In this document: piece by piece, positions 9,654-19,055 of the stretch
Position numbering within the stretch: position 1 is the first letter of the stretch
Layout of the letters: the number at the start of each line of letters is the position of its first letter
From: Microbulbifer sp. VAAF005
GTDB lineage: Bacteria; Pseudomonadota; Gammaproteobacteria; Pseudomonadales; Cellvibrionaceae
DNA length: 64,000 nucleotides
Reading direction: 5' to 3'
Assembly: GCF_030012985.1 (NCBI RefSeq)
Contig: NZ_CP120233.1
Span: 2,517,501-2,581,500 of the forward strand
The notes under the pieces: model-generated
The model's input: the letters and a program-made list of their open reading frames with translations, nothing else
Database searches by the model: none
Told to the model about the DNA's origin: nothing
Position numbers and translations under genes: made by a program

Positions 9654-10439
9654 ATGGATACACCTCAGCCCGTTATTCTGACCGTTACTCACCACGATCC
9701 CAGCGGCAGCGCCGGAATTGCCGCAGATACTGAGACAGCGGTCAGTCTCGGCTGCCATGCGGCCTCGGCAGTTACCGCCATCAGCGTGTGTAATACCGGT
9801 GAATTGCTGGGTGTCGCCCCAGTCGACGACAGCCTGCTAATTGAACAAACCCGGGCCGTTTTGGAAGACATGCCGATCGCCGCGATCAAGGTCGGCTACC
9901 TGGGCTCCGTGGAGAATGTGCGCGCGCTTCACAGCGTACTCCACGACTACCCGGATATTCCCGTCGTTATAGATCCCGATGCCACACTGGCCGACAAAGA
10001 GAGCGTACTCGCCCCACCTCTGTGGGAGGCTATGGTGTCGCTGTTGTTGCCCAAGGCGACCATGGTGTGCCCCAACCGCAGGGAAGCTCGCGCCATGGCT
10101 GTGGAGGCCGATGTCCTCGATGCCATGGCCCAGGAAATCCTCGAATCCGGCTGTCGCTACCTGTTGCTGACTGGCGTGCCCCACGAGCAACAATTACAGA
10201 ACCGGCTCTACGATGAGCGCGGCCTCATGCGGGAGTTCAAGTGGGAGCGCTTGCAGCCAGCGGCCTATGGCGTCTGTGGCACCCTAGCTACTGCCATTGC
10301 CTGCCATATCGCCCACGGGCTGACCATTATCGAAGCGGTTACCCGCAGTCAGCAGTACGCCTGGAGTGCGATCAAAGACAGCCGGCGCCTGGGAATGGGA
10401 AGGCCGATCCCCAACCGGCTGTTCTGGTGCGAACGCTAA
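9654..10439 (+). CDS. thiD: ThiD-like hydroxymethylpyrimidine/phosphomethylpyrimidine kinase
   Basis: Ribokinase-fold protein of the ThiD family, expected to phosphorylate HMP and HMP-P for thiamine. The N-terminal substrate motif DPSGSAGIAAD is close to the usual SGGAGIQAD. The C-terminal anion-hole motif, normally GTGC, reads GVCG (about residue 206), so the catalytic cysteine is displaced by one position. It lies upstream of hemL, as thiD does in Pseudomonas, but thiE, which usually sits between them, is absent. It may be an active variant or a diverged relative. Confidence 0.75.
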   Translation: MDTPQPVILTVTHHDPSGSAGIAADTETAVSLGCHAASAVTAISVCNTGELLGVAPVDDSLLIEQTRAVLEDMPIAAIKVGYLGSVENVRALHSVLHDYPDIPVVIDPDATLADKESVLAPPLWEAMVSLLLPKATMVCPNRREARAMAVEADVLDAMAQEILESGCRYLLLTGVPHEQQLQNRLYDERGLMREFKWERLQPAAYGVCGTLATAIACHIAHGLTIIEAVTRSQQYAWSAIKDSRRLGMGRPIPNRLFWCER

Positions 10440-10481
10440 ACCTGGAGCTGCTGACTCAAATTTCTCCCCCGCCCCGATCAG

Positions 10482-10506
10482 TCTCACCGTTCCCATGACG
10501 GTGAGA
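10482..10506 (+). terminator. Hairpin after the thiD-like gene
   Basis: TCTCACCGT (10482-10490) pairs with ACGGTGAGA (10498-10506) around a 7-nt loop, followed by the moderately T-rich TCTTCTGTCT. It probably ends the upstream transcript. Confidence 0.5.
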
Positions 10507-10551
10507 TCTTCTGTCTACACAGTCTGTGACCGGTCGTCGCCAATCTACACA

Positions 10552-10580
10552 TTGTCCTCAGGCGCCACCCCCGCGATAAT
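10552..10580 (+). promoter_or_regulatory. Promoter for hemL
   Basis: TTGTCC (10552-10557), a 17-bp spacer and GATAAT (10575-10580), 38 bp upstream of the hemL ATG and downstream of the hairpin at 10482-10506. Confidence 0.55.
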
Positions 10581-10618
10581 GCTCCCCAGGCCCTTTATGC
10601 AGAACCTGAATTAAGTTT

Positions 10619-11902
10619 ATGAGTAAATCCGAGCAGCTCTTCGCAGAAGCACAGCAGTATATTCCCGGCGGCGTTAACTCTCCGGTACGGGCTTTTCGCG
10701 CAGTCGGCGGTACCCCGGTGTTTATCCGCCGTGCCGAAGGCGCCTACCTCTACGATGCAGACGAGAAACGCTACATCGACTACGTACAGTCCTGGGGCCC
10801 CATGGTGCTGGGCCACGCACACCCGGAAGTCATTGAAGCCGTGGTGGAACAGGCCCAATCGGGACTGAGCTTCGGTGCGCCAACCGAACTGGAAACCGAA
10901 CTGGCCGAAGAACTCTGCCGCCTGTGGCCGAATATGGACCTGGTGCGCTTCGTCAATTCCGGTACCGAAGCCACCATGAGCGCGATTCGCCTGGCCCGTG
11001 GATTTACCGGGCGCGACAAGATTGTGAAGTTCGAGGGCTGCTACCACGGCCACTCCGACTCCCTGTTGGTTAAGGCCGGCTCCGGGGCCCTGACCATGGG
11101 TGTACCCTCCTCTCCCGGCGTTCCCGCCGCCCTGGCAGATCACACCATCACCTTGAGCTACAACGATGCTGATAGTGTGCGCAGCTGCTTCGATGAGCTG
11201 GGCGATCAAATCGCCTGTATTATCGTCGAGCCTGTTGCCGGCAATATGAACTGCATTCCGCCGGTACCCGGCTTCCTGGAAACCCTGCGCGAAGTTTGCG
11301 ACCAGCACGGTGCCCTGTTGATTCTCGATGAGGTGATGACCGGCTTCCGGGTGAGCTTGACCGGGGCCCAGGGCTTCTACGGTATCGAAGCGGATATCAC
11401 CACCCTCGGCAAAGTCATCGGCGGCGGTATGCCCGTTGGCGCCTTTGGCGGTAAACGCGAGATCATGGAACAAATTGCACCCCTGGGTCCGGTTTACCAG
11501 GCGGGCACCCTGTCCGGTAACCCTGTAGCTATGGTCGCGGGCTTGGAAACCCTGCGTTTGGTGGAAGAACCCGCCTTCTACGAGCCTTTAATTGCCAAAA
11601 CCGACCGTTTGGTAGAGGGCATCCTGGCGGCTGGTAAAGCCGCAGGTATCCCAATTACCGCCAATAAGGCCGGCACCATGTTCGGCTTCTTCTTCACCGA
11701 AGAACCTAAAGTAACTAACTATCAACAGGTAATGGCCTGCGATAACGAGCGCTTTAACCGTTTCTTCCACGGCATGCTGGAAGAAGGTGTCTACCTGGCA
11801 CCGGCCTCCTATGAGGCAGGGTTTATGTCCGCAGCTCATACTGATGAGGATATTGAGGCCACAATCACTGCCGCTGAACGCGTCTTCGCCCGCCTCGGCT
11901 AA
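10619..11902 (+). CDS. hemL: Glutamate-1-semialdehyde 2,1-aminomutase
   Basis: PLP enzyme that converts glutamate-1-semialdehyde to 5-aminolevulinate, the C5 route to haem. The 427-residue protein has [10 protein letters not shown] at the N-terminus, NSGTEATM for cofactor phosphate binding, LDEVMTGFR, and the Schiff-base lysine at about K265 in [12 protein letters not shown]. It has its own promoter and a strong terminator, so it is probably a single-gene transcript. Confidence 0.97.
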   Translation: MSKSEQLFAEAQQYIPGGVNSPVRAFRAVGGTPVFIRRAEGAYLYDADEKRYIDYVQSWGPMVLGHAHPEVIEAVVEQAQSGLSFGAPTELETELAEELCRLWPNMDLVRFVNSGTEATMSAIRLARGFTGRDKIVKFEGCYHGHSDSLLVKAGSGALTMGVPSSPGVPAALADHTITLSYNDADSVRSCFDELGDQIACIIVEPVAGNMNCIPPVPGFLETLREVCDQHGALLILDEVMTGFRVSLTGAQGFYGIEADITTLGKVIGGGMPVGAFGGKREIMEQIAPLGPVYQAGTLSGNPVAMVAGLETLRLVEEPAFYEPLIAKTDRLVEGILAAGKAAGIPITANKAGTMFGFFFTEEPKVTNYQQVMACDNERFNRFFHGMLEEGVYLAPASYEAGFMSAAHTDEDIEATITAAERVFARLG

Positions 11903-11918
11903 TTGCCCGCCTCTCTCC

Positions 11919-11950
11919 AGCACCCGCAGCCTGCGGGTGCTGCTTCTATA
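11919..11950 (+). terminator. hemL terminator
   Basis: AGCACCCGCA (11919-11928) and TGCGGGTGCT (11932-11941) form a perfect 10-bp GC-rich stem with a 3-nt loop, 16 nt after the hemL stop. The U tract is short (GCTTCTATA). Confidence 0.7.
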
Positions 11951-12030
11951 CCCGTTTTACTTTACCCCCCTCCAATAAAGCCCCAGTCGCTTCACCGCAA
12001 AGTTATTGCGCTCAAAAAAGCTAACAGCTA

Positions 12031-12064
12031 AAAATGTATACAAAATATAAAAGGTATACATTTT
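12031..12064. promoter_or_regulatory. Palindromic operator over the start of the transporter gene
   Basis: AAAATGTATAC (12031-12041) and GTATACATTTT (12054-12064) are perfect 11-bp inverted arms around a 12-nt A/T-rich spacer. Each arm contains GTATAC, a core seen in operators of GntR/FCD regulators. The right arm covers the Shine-Dalgarno-to-start region and the first two bases of the TTG start. The downstream gntR gene is the obvious source of the binding protein; that link is inference. Confidence 0.7.
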
Positions 12065-13235
12065 GAAAAGCTCACCGTTTTCAGATACCAGCTTGTCCGC
12101 CATCAGCGCAGGCTTTGTCGCCGTGCTGGTGGGAGTAGCCAGTTCCGCCGCCATAGTCTTTGAAGCCGCGCGTGCAGCTGGCGCAAGTGAAGCGATGATC
12201 GTCTCCTGGATTGGCGCCCTGGGCCTGGGGATGGGCGTTACCTGTGTTGCCTTCTCTTGGTATTACCGCGCCCCGGTAATCACTGCCTGGTCGACTCCAG
12301 GTGCTGCACTTTTGGCCACCAGTTTAAGTGGCATCCCCATTGCAGAGGCGATTGGTGCTTTTGCGTTTAGCGCCCTGTTAACACTCCTCGTGGGCTTGTC
12401 CGGAGCCTTTGAGCGAGTAGCGCGAATGGTGCCGGCACCGATTGCCAGCGCTATGCTCGCAGGCATACTTCTGCAATTTGGTCTTTCAGTATTTACTTCT
12501 CTGCAGGCACAACCGCTATTGGTCGGCATCATGTTACTGACCTATCTAGTCGGGCGCCGTTGGGCGCCTCGCTATGCCATTATTTTGGTACTAGCGGCTG
12601 GAGTGGCGACTTGCTGGAAGTTGCAACTCATTGCATCGGCCCAGATTGGCTGGCAAGCGGCACACCCTGTTTGGGTTACGCCAGAATTCCGTCTCTCCAC
12701 TTTAATTGGCATTGGCCTTCCTCTTTTTATCGTCACTATGACCTCTCAGAACCTGCCCGGAGCGGCAACCCTGGCCGCCAGTGGCTACAGTAGAGTGCCT
12801 ATATCTCCTGTTATTAGTGGCACCGGCCTCACCTCTTTATTGCTGACACCGTTTGGTGGCTTTGCATTTAATCTGGCGGCTATTACCGCTGCTATTTGCA
12901 CCGGCCCGGAAGCCCATCCCAACCCCGACAAACGCTACACCGCCGGCATTGCCGCCGGTATTTTTTATCTGCTGGTGGGCCTCTGCGGCGCTAGCGTTGT
13001 GGCATTATTCAGCGCCTTTCCCCAGGCACTGATTGCCGGCCTCGCCGGCTTGGCACTGATTGGTGTCATTGGTAGCAGCCTGGCTGGCGCAACAGCCGAA
13101 GCCGACAGTCGCGAAGCCGGAATTATTACTTTTCTGATCAGTGCTTCCGGTATCAGCCTCTTTGGCATTAGCTCTGCCTTTTGGGGGCTGCTGGGAGGGC
13201 TGGTGTGTTACTGGTTTTTCAAGCGCAGGAATTAA
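12063..13235 (+). CDS. BenE-family benzoate/H+ symporter-like transporter
   Basis: Inner-membrane protein of 390 residues with about 11-12 membrane helices. The opening segment SAGFVAVLVGVASSAAIVFEAA, broken here as SAGFVAVLVG then VASSAAIVFEAA, and the ITAWSTPGAALL motif are characteristic of BenE. I use the TTG start at 12063, preceded by AAGG at an 8-nt distance; no ATG fits better. The GntR gene begins 9 nt after the stop, so both are likely cotranscribed and autoregulated through the operator at 12031-12064. The substrate may be benzoate or another small molecule; no catabolic gene is adjacent. Confidence 0.85.
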   Translation: MKSSPFSDTSLSAISAGFVAVLVGVASSAAIVFEAARAAGASEAMIVSWIGALGLGMGVTCVAFSWYYRAPVITAWSTPGAALLATSLSGIPIAEAIGAFAFSALLTLLVGLSGAFERVARMVPAPIASAMLAGILLQFGLSVFTSLQAQPLLVGIMLLTYLVGRRWAPRYAIILVLAAGVATCWKLQLIASAQIGWQAAHPVWVTPEFRLSTLIGIGLPLFIVTMTSQNLPGAATLAASGYSRVPISPVISGTGLTSLLLTPFGGFAFNLAAITAAICTGPEAHPNPDKRYTAGIAAGIFYLLVGLCGASVVALFSAFPQALIAGLAGLALIGVIGSSLAGATAEADSREAGIITFLISASGISLFGISSAFWGLLGGLVCYWFFKRRN

Positions 13236-13244
13236 TAAACATCG

Positions 13245-13871
13245 ATGGGCCTCTACGAAAAAATTAAGTCGGACTTGCAGCATGGGCGCTTCGCCGCCGG
13301 CCAGGTGCTAAAGCAAGCCGAACTGGCAGAGCTTTACGCCGTGAGCCGTATTCCGGTTAGGGACGCTCTACAAAGATTGAAAAATGAGGGCTGGTTAACC
13401 GGACACGGGAAACGCGGCGTCGCAGTGCCGCAGCTTGACCCTATTGAAGTGGAAGACCTCTACCTGATGCGCATGCGCCTGGAACCGCTGCTGCAATCCC
13501 TGGCACTGGAAAGCCTTAATGGAGAGATCCTGGGGCGGGCCAGAGATATTCTGGAATCCATGCAAGCCAAACCTGAACTCTCCGCCGAGCAGATCGGAAA
13601 AATGAATTGGGAGTTCCATGCCTGTATTTACCGGGCAGCTGCAAGACCCACGCTATTTAGCACCGTCGAGCAACTGCACCGGCAATGTGAGCGCTACATC
13701 GGTTACCAATCCCACGGTCTGAATTACCAGGACACCAGTCAGGACGAGCACTTTGCAATTCTCAAAGCACTCCAAGAGGGAAATGGAGACCAAGCCGCCG
13801 CACTGCTGGCAAAACATATAGAAGCCGCCGGCAAACTATTGGTAAGGCACTTACATCAGCCCCATTTTTAA
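13245..13871 (+). CDS. GntR-family transcriptional regulator (FCD domain)
   Basis: A 208-residue regulator with an N-terminal winged helix (about 1-62, with the typical LAELYAVSRIPVRDALQRL recognition segment, residues about 27-45) and a C-terminal all-helical FCD ligand domain with metal-site histidines (for example FHAC near residue 124 and H191). It is encoded 9 nt after the BenE-type transporter, and probably controls it through the GTATAC palindrome upstream. The inducer is unknown, plausibly the transported compound. Confidence 0.88.
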   Translation: MGLYEKIKSDLQHGRFAAGQVLKQAELAELYAVSRIPVRDALQRLKNEGWLTGHGKRGVAVPQLDPIEVEDLYLMRMRLEPLLQSLALESLNGEILGRARDILESMQAKPELSAEQIGKMNWEFHACIYRAAARPTLFSTVEQLHRQCERYIGYQSHGLNYQDTSQDEHFAILKALQEGNGDQAAALLAKHIEAAGKLLVRHLHQPHF

Positions 13872-13917
13872 ACCGCTTTCCCTCAGCAATCGAAAATCAC
13901 CCACTGCGGCAATTTGA

Positions 13918-14994
<1,077 letters not shown>

Positions 14995-15002
14995 TAGCCG
15001 GT

Positions 15003-15030
15003 GAAAAAGCGCGCGATTCAATCGCGCGCT
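15003..15030. terminator. Terminator between hemB and mrcB
   Basis: AGCGCGCGAT (15008-15017) and ATCGCGCGCT (15021-15030) make a perfect 10-bp stem with a 3-nt loop. On the minus strand it is followed by TTTTT, so it is a good intrinsic terminator for mrcB and probably also stops hemB transcripts. Confidence 0.85.
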
Positions 15031-15037
15031 ACCTTCC

Positions 15038-17620
15038 CTAGGGCCACTGATCTTCCAGGTCAGGCCCCACCGGCTGGGCTTCCTCTACCGGTACGCTGTG
15101 AGCCCTCCCACCAAAAGTATTATCTCTTGGCAGCTCCAGGGGCTCCTCTTCATAATCGGAGCCATACTCGGGATCTACACCAAACTCTTCCGCATCGTCA
15201 CCTCGAAGTTGTTCCTGCAATAGTTGGCGGCGCTGATCGCGCATCTGCTGCTCACTGGTATCCACCCCCCAACCGGGACTCATCTCCTCTCTGGGAGCCG
15301 CTTCGTCGCGACCATTGCCAAATAGATTGCGGAACCAGCGCCAGCGGTTCTGCCCCCGACATTCCGGCGCCGGTTGCAGCTGGCTCTCGTAGGAGAAAGG
15401 AATCTCATAACCACCGCGACAGTAATCCGGGTCCATAAACTGCCCCCGGGAGTTCACTGACTTAAGCTCCACTCCTCGGGGCATCTCTGCCGGTCCGTGT
15501 TGATGGGGCAGCTTGCGCATAATCTCCGTCCAGATCGGCAGTGCGCCTGTGGAGCCAGTTAGGCGCGTGCGCTCATTATCGTCGCGCCCGAGCCAGACTA
15601 CGGCGGTTACTTCCGGGGAGAAGCCCGCAAACCAACTATCGCGGTTATTGTTAGTGGTTCCGGTTTTCCCGGCAAAGGCGATGCTACTTGGCAAGCGCTT
15701 GGCGGAGCGGCGTCCGGTACCCTCACGCATGGCCTGCTCCAGCCCCCAGCGCAACAGGTAAGCTGGAACGGGGTCGACACCGCGATTAGCCTTGCGGCGG
15801 AAGTGCTGTACACGGCCGCCCTGGGCATCGGAAACCGCCAGCAGTGTGCGCGGCTGTACCGTCTCACCATTGTTCGCGATGGTCTGGTACATACCGGCAA
15901 CTTCGAACGGGGTCATCTCCACAGCACCAAGCAACATCGCCGGCACTCGGGGGAGCCTGGATTCAACACCCAGGCGGCGAATCGTCTGGCGCACATTCTG
16001 CAGGCCGAGATCCAATCCCAAATGGGCCGTCGCCAGGTTATAGGACTTGGCCAGAGCGATATAAAGCGGTATCTGTCCGTGAGCGCGCTTATCGAAGTTC
16101 TGCGGCATCCATACATCGCCATCCGCCTCTTCAATTCTCACCGGGGCATCATCGATCAGGGTGGCCAGGTTGTACTCTTCCGGTCGCTCTAGAGCAGTGA
16201 GAAACACAGCCGGCTTAATCAGGGAGCCCACCTGGCGGCGGGCTTCCAGCGCCCGGTTGAAGCCTGGGTAGTCCGGGTTCCGATCTCCCACCATGGCGAG
16301 CACATTGCCGTTGCGATTATCCAACAATACTGTCGCGGCCTGGAGTGAATTGGCTTTGATCCCTCGGTCTTTCTCCAGCTGGCTAACGCCCTGACTGATG
16401 GACTCCTCCGCCAACTTCTGCACCGAAGGGGCCAAGGTGGTGTAAACCCGTAAACCCGAAGTGCGCAATTCCTCGTAGGAGTAGTAGGGACGCAATTCAA
16501 TCAACAGCCGCTCAGTAAAGGCCGGGTAAGGATTCTGCGCACCGACACCACCCTTGACCACCCCCAGAGGCTTGGCGGAATACTTCTGGAATTCCTCCTG
16601 GGTAATCAGCCCCTGCTCCAGCATCAATTCCAGCACGGTATTGCGCCTTTGCAGTGCTCTCTCTGGATTGCGCCAGGGGTTGTAGTAAGACGCACCTTTC
16701 GCCAGCCCCACCAACAGCGCTACCTGATGGGGTTCCAAGGTGTCCAGGGGCTGCTGGAAATAGAATTCAGAGGCCAACCCAAAGCCATAAATACCTCTGG
16801 CACCCTGCTGACCCAACCACACTTCGTTGATGTATTCCTGCAGGATATAGCGCTTGTCGTAGTGCACCTCCATCAGGATGGCCATCAGGGCCTCGTTGAA
16901 TTTACGTCTCAGGCTGGGCTTATGGTCAAAAAAGATATTTTTGACCAACTGCTGGGTAATTGTGGAGCCACCCTGTACCAATCGTCCGGCTTTTGCGTTG
17001 GCCACCATGGCCCGGGCAATACCGCGAGGGGAAACACCAAAGTGATTGAGGAAGTCCTGATCCTCAACAGCAATCAGGGTATTGGCTACCAAGGGAGGAA
17101 TATCATCGAAACGCACTGGATTGCGGTCATCGCCTCCCCCTAGTAGAGAGCCGATATTAGCCGCGTCCAGGCGGAATTCTGCCAGGCTTCGGCCATTGTC
17201 ATCACGCAGGCCGCTAATTTGATCATTGCGCAGACGGAAGGAGACCACTGCAGCAGGCTGGCGGCCATTGGCATGGATAAAGTCCCGGCGCCAGACCTTG
17301 TAATTCATTCCGTCCTGAACCCAGGAACCAGGCTCACTCAGAGTGCCCTGCTTGCGGTAATTCAAGGCAGCAAATTCGGACTCCAACTCATCCGGATGCA
17401 TTGCCATACCCTCGCGCAGCACCAGCGGACGAGCGTAGACTCGGGCGGGGAGTTGGTATTGACGGCTATCCAGTCGCTCGCGCAGCTGCACATCCAGGTA
17501 AGCCATATACGCTGCCAGCGCCAGGGAGCCCACCAGGGCTAAAAGCACTAGCAGCTTGAGCCAGCGATATCGTCGTTTGGGCTTTGACGCTCTGACGCGC
17601 CGGCGTTTCGTTGATGCCAT
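15038..17620 (-). CDS. mrcB: Bifunctional penicillin-binding protein 1B
   Basis: Inner-membrane enzyme that polymerises glycan strands (GT51) and cross-links peptides (transpeptidase). After a basic cytoplasmic tail and one membrane helix (about 20-42 from the ATG at 17620) come a UB2H-like region, the GT51 motifs EDQDFLNHFG and GGSTITQQLVKN, and the transpeptidase motifs SLIK, SYN and KTGT. The last ~110 residues are acidic and proline-rich. I start at the ATG giving MASTKRRRVR; a TTG at 17644 would add eight residues. It is monocistronic, with a structured upstream region (17700-17780). Confidence 0.95.
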   Translation of the reverse strand: MASTKRRRVRASKPKRRYRWLKLLVLLALVGSLALAAYMAYLDVQLRERLDSRQYQLPARVYARPLVLREGMAMHPDELESEFAALNYRKQGTLSEPGSWVQDGMNYKVWRRDFIHANGRQPAAVVSFRLRNDQISGLRDDNGRSLAEFRLDAANIGSLLGGGDDRNPVRFDDIPPLVANTLIAVEDQDFLNHFGVSPRGIARAMVANAKAGRLVQGGSTITQQLVKNIFFDHKPSLRRKFNEALMAILMEVHYDKRYILQEYINEVWLGQQGARGIYGFGLASEFYFQQPLDTLEPHQVALLVGLAKGASYYNPWRNPERALQRRNTVLELMLEQGLITQEEFQKYSAKPLGVVKGGVGAQNPYPAFTERLLIELRPYYSYEELRTSGLRVYTTLAPSVQKLAEESISQGVSQLEKDRGIKANSLQAATVLLDNRNGNVLAMVGDRNPDYPGFNRALEARRQVGSLIKPAVFLTALERPEEYNLATLIDDAPVRIEEADGDVWMPQNFDKRAHGQIPLYIALAKSYNLATAHLGLDLGLQNVRQTIRRLGVESRLPRVPAMLLGAVEMTPFEVAGMYQTIANNGETVQPRTLLAVSDAQGGRVQHFRRKANRGVDPVPAYLLRWGLEQAMREGTGRRSAKRLPSSIAFAGKTGTTNNNRDSWFAGFSPEVTAVVWLGRDDNERTRLTGSTGALPIWTEIMRKLPHQHGPAEMPRGVELKSVNSRGQFMDPDYCRGGYEIPFSYESQLQPAPECRGQNRWRWFRNLFGNGRDEAAPREEMSPGWGVDTSEQQMRDQRRQLLQEQLRGDDAEEFGVDPEYGSDYEEEPLELPRDNTFGGRAHSVPVEEAQPVGPDLEDQWP

Positions 17621-17938
17621 ATGAGGATTCAGTCCCGCTGCCAACTCAGTACATCAAGCGACTCATGAGACCTAACCAGCCCCAATCGAAGAGTCGAAGG
17701 CAGGGTACCAGCAGGTGGCAGCTCCGCTGGTATCTTGCTGCCAGTGCCTTTCAGCACTGGCGGGCCCACTCAATTAGCGGGCTAAAATCCAGGCTTGGCA
17801 GTATCTATCACCTGGCGGTTTACGTGAAGGTGCTATTTACACCTGTGCGAGGATTGACCGCAGCAACCGCCTATAAGTTCACCAAGATGTAACAAGCGCC
17901 TATGTGAGGGTTTGCTGTCGCCAGCCCTCCCCAATGCC
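17621..17938. other. Long mrcB upstream region with hairpins
   Basis: This gap holds no gene. It contains TACCAGC/GCTGGTA (17706-17712 and 17725-17731) and the perfect 8-bp GCCAGTGC/GCACTGGC (17740-17747 and 17754-17761). On the minus strand these would fall in the 5' untranslated region of mrcB if its promoter lies further upstream; I could not place that promoter with confidence. Confidence 0.4.
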
Positions 17939-17966
17939 TTGCACTTGGCAAAATCACGTCCATAAT
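17939..17966 (+). promoter_or_regulatory. Promoter for the PfkB-family kinase gene
   Basis: TTGCAC (17939-17944), a 16-bp spacer and CATAAT (17961-17966), about 40 bp upstream of the ATG at 18006. Confidence 0.55.
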
Positions 17967-18005
17967 GCGGCGGAAATGTAGACAATAAGCCCGAATAGGA
18001 ATGAT

Positions 18006-19004
18006 ATGCAGCAATACGATCTCTACGGCATAGGTGCCGCCCTACTCGATACAGAAATCGAAGTGTCGGACCAGGATTTGAGCAGCCTTGGCGTGGAAAA
18101 GGGAATCATGACCCTGGTAGATGATGCCCGTCAGCAACAGCTGGTAGACGACCTTCAAAACCATATGGTCACTGCCAAATTGGCCTGCGGCGGCTCCGGT
18201 GCCAATACGGTCATTGCTGCCAGCTATTTCGGTCTCCGCACCTTCTATTCTTGCAAAGTTGCCGCTGACGAGAATGGTGATTTCTACAGAAACAACCTTA
18301 ACAGCGCCGGGGTCGACTATCCCGAAACACTGAAGCAAGCTGATGAGGGCACTACCGGCAAATGCCTGGTGCTTATCACCCCGGATGCCGAACGCAGTAT
18401 GAACACCTATCTGGGAATGAGTGAACAGCTCTCAGTCGCTGAACTGGATAGCGATGCACTGTCCTCCTCCAAGTGGGCCTATATCGAAGGCTACCTGGTC
18501 TCCTCTGAAACGGGCCGTGCCGCAGCGATCAAGCTTCGCGAAGAAGCCGAAGCCCACGGAGTTAAAACCGCTCTCAGCCTGTCTGACCCGGCTATGGTTC
18601 AGTTCTTCGGCGAAGGGCTGCGGGAAATGATTGGCGGCGGTGTGGATATGCTGTTCTGCAACCGGGATGAGGCTCTGGGCTTTACCGGTACCGACTCTGT
18701 GGAGGGCGCCGTTGAAGCGCTGCGCGATTACTGCCGCAGTTTCGCGATTACCCTGGGCGCCGATGGCGCACTGCTATGGGACGGCAACGACGTTCACCGC
18801 ATAGAGAGCCCCGAAGTCCGCGCCATCGATACCAACGGCGCAGGCGATATGTTTGCCGGTGCTTTCCTCTACGGTATCAACCGCGAAATGAGTTTTACCG
18901 AAGCCGGCGAACTCGCTTGCCGCGCTGCCGCCCAGGTGGTGAGCCAATACGGCCCGCGACTAGAGGCCGAGCAGCACTCCGAATTACTCGCACCTGTTGT
19001 TTAA
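18006..19004 (+). CDS. PfkB-family carbohydrate/nucleoside kinase (adenosine kinase-like)
   Basis: Ribokinase-fold kinase of 332 residues. The substrate-side GGSGANTVIAAS (about 59-70) and the C-terminal DTNGAGDMFAGAFLYG with catalytic aspartate (about 272-287) are clear. The N-terminal GIGAALLDTEIEV resembles the adenosine/inosine-guanosine kinase branch, so a nucleoside is the likely substrate, but a sugar cannot be excluded. The start has AGGAAT just upstream. It converges on the GGDEF/EAL gene. Confidence 0.82.
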   Translation: MQQYDLYGIGAALLDTEIEVSDQDLSSLGVEKGIMTLVDDARQQQLVDDLQNHMVTAKLACGGSGANTVIAASYFGLRTFYSCKVAADENGDFYRNNLNSAGVDYPETLKQADEGTTGKCLVLITPDAERSMNTYLGMSEQLSVAELDSDALSSSKWAYIEGYLVSSETGRAAAIKLREEAEAHGVKTALSLSDPAMVQFFGEGLREMIGGGVDMLFCNRDEALGFTGTDSVEGAVEALRDYCRSFAITLGADGALLWDGNDVHRIESPEVRAIDTNGAGDMFAGAFLYGINREMSFTEAGELACRAAAQVVSQYGPRLEAEQHSELLAPVV

Positions 19005-19055
19005 TAGCAATTGCCTAGTAGCAGTTATCTATAGACACATGATTTCCAGGGGCCC

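Noticed and set aside
10595..11473. Long antisense frame across hemL
   Set aside because: It is a shadow of hemL codon structure with a histidine/glycine-rich, low-complexity product and no ribosome site.
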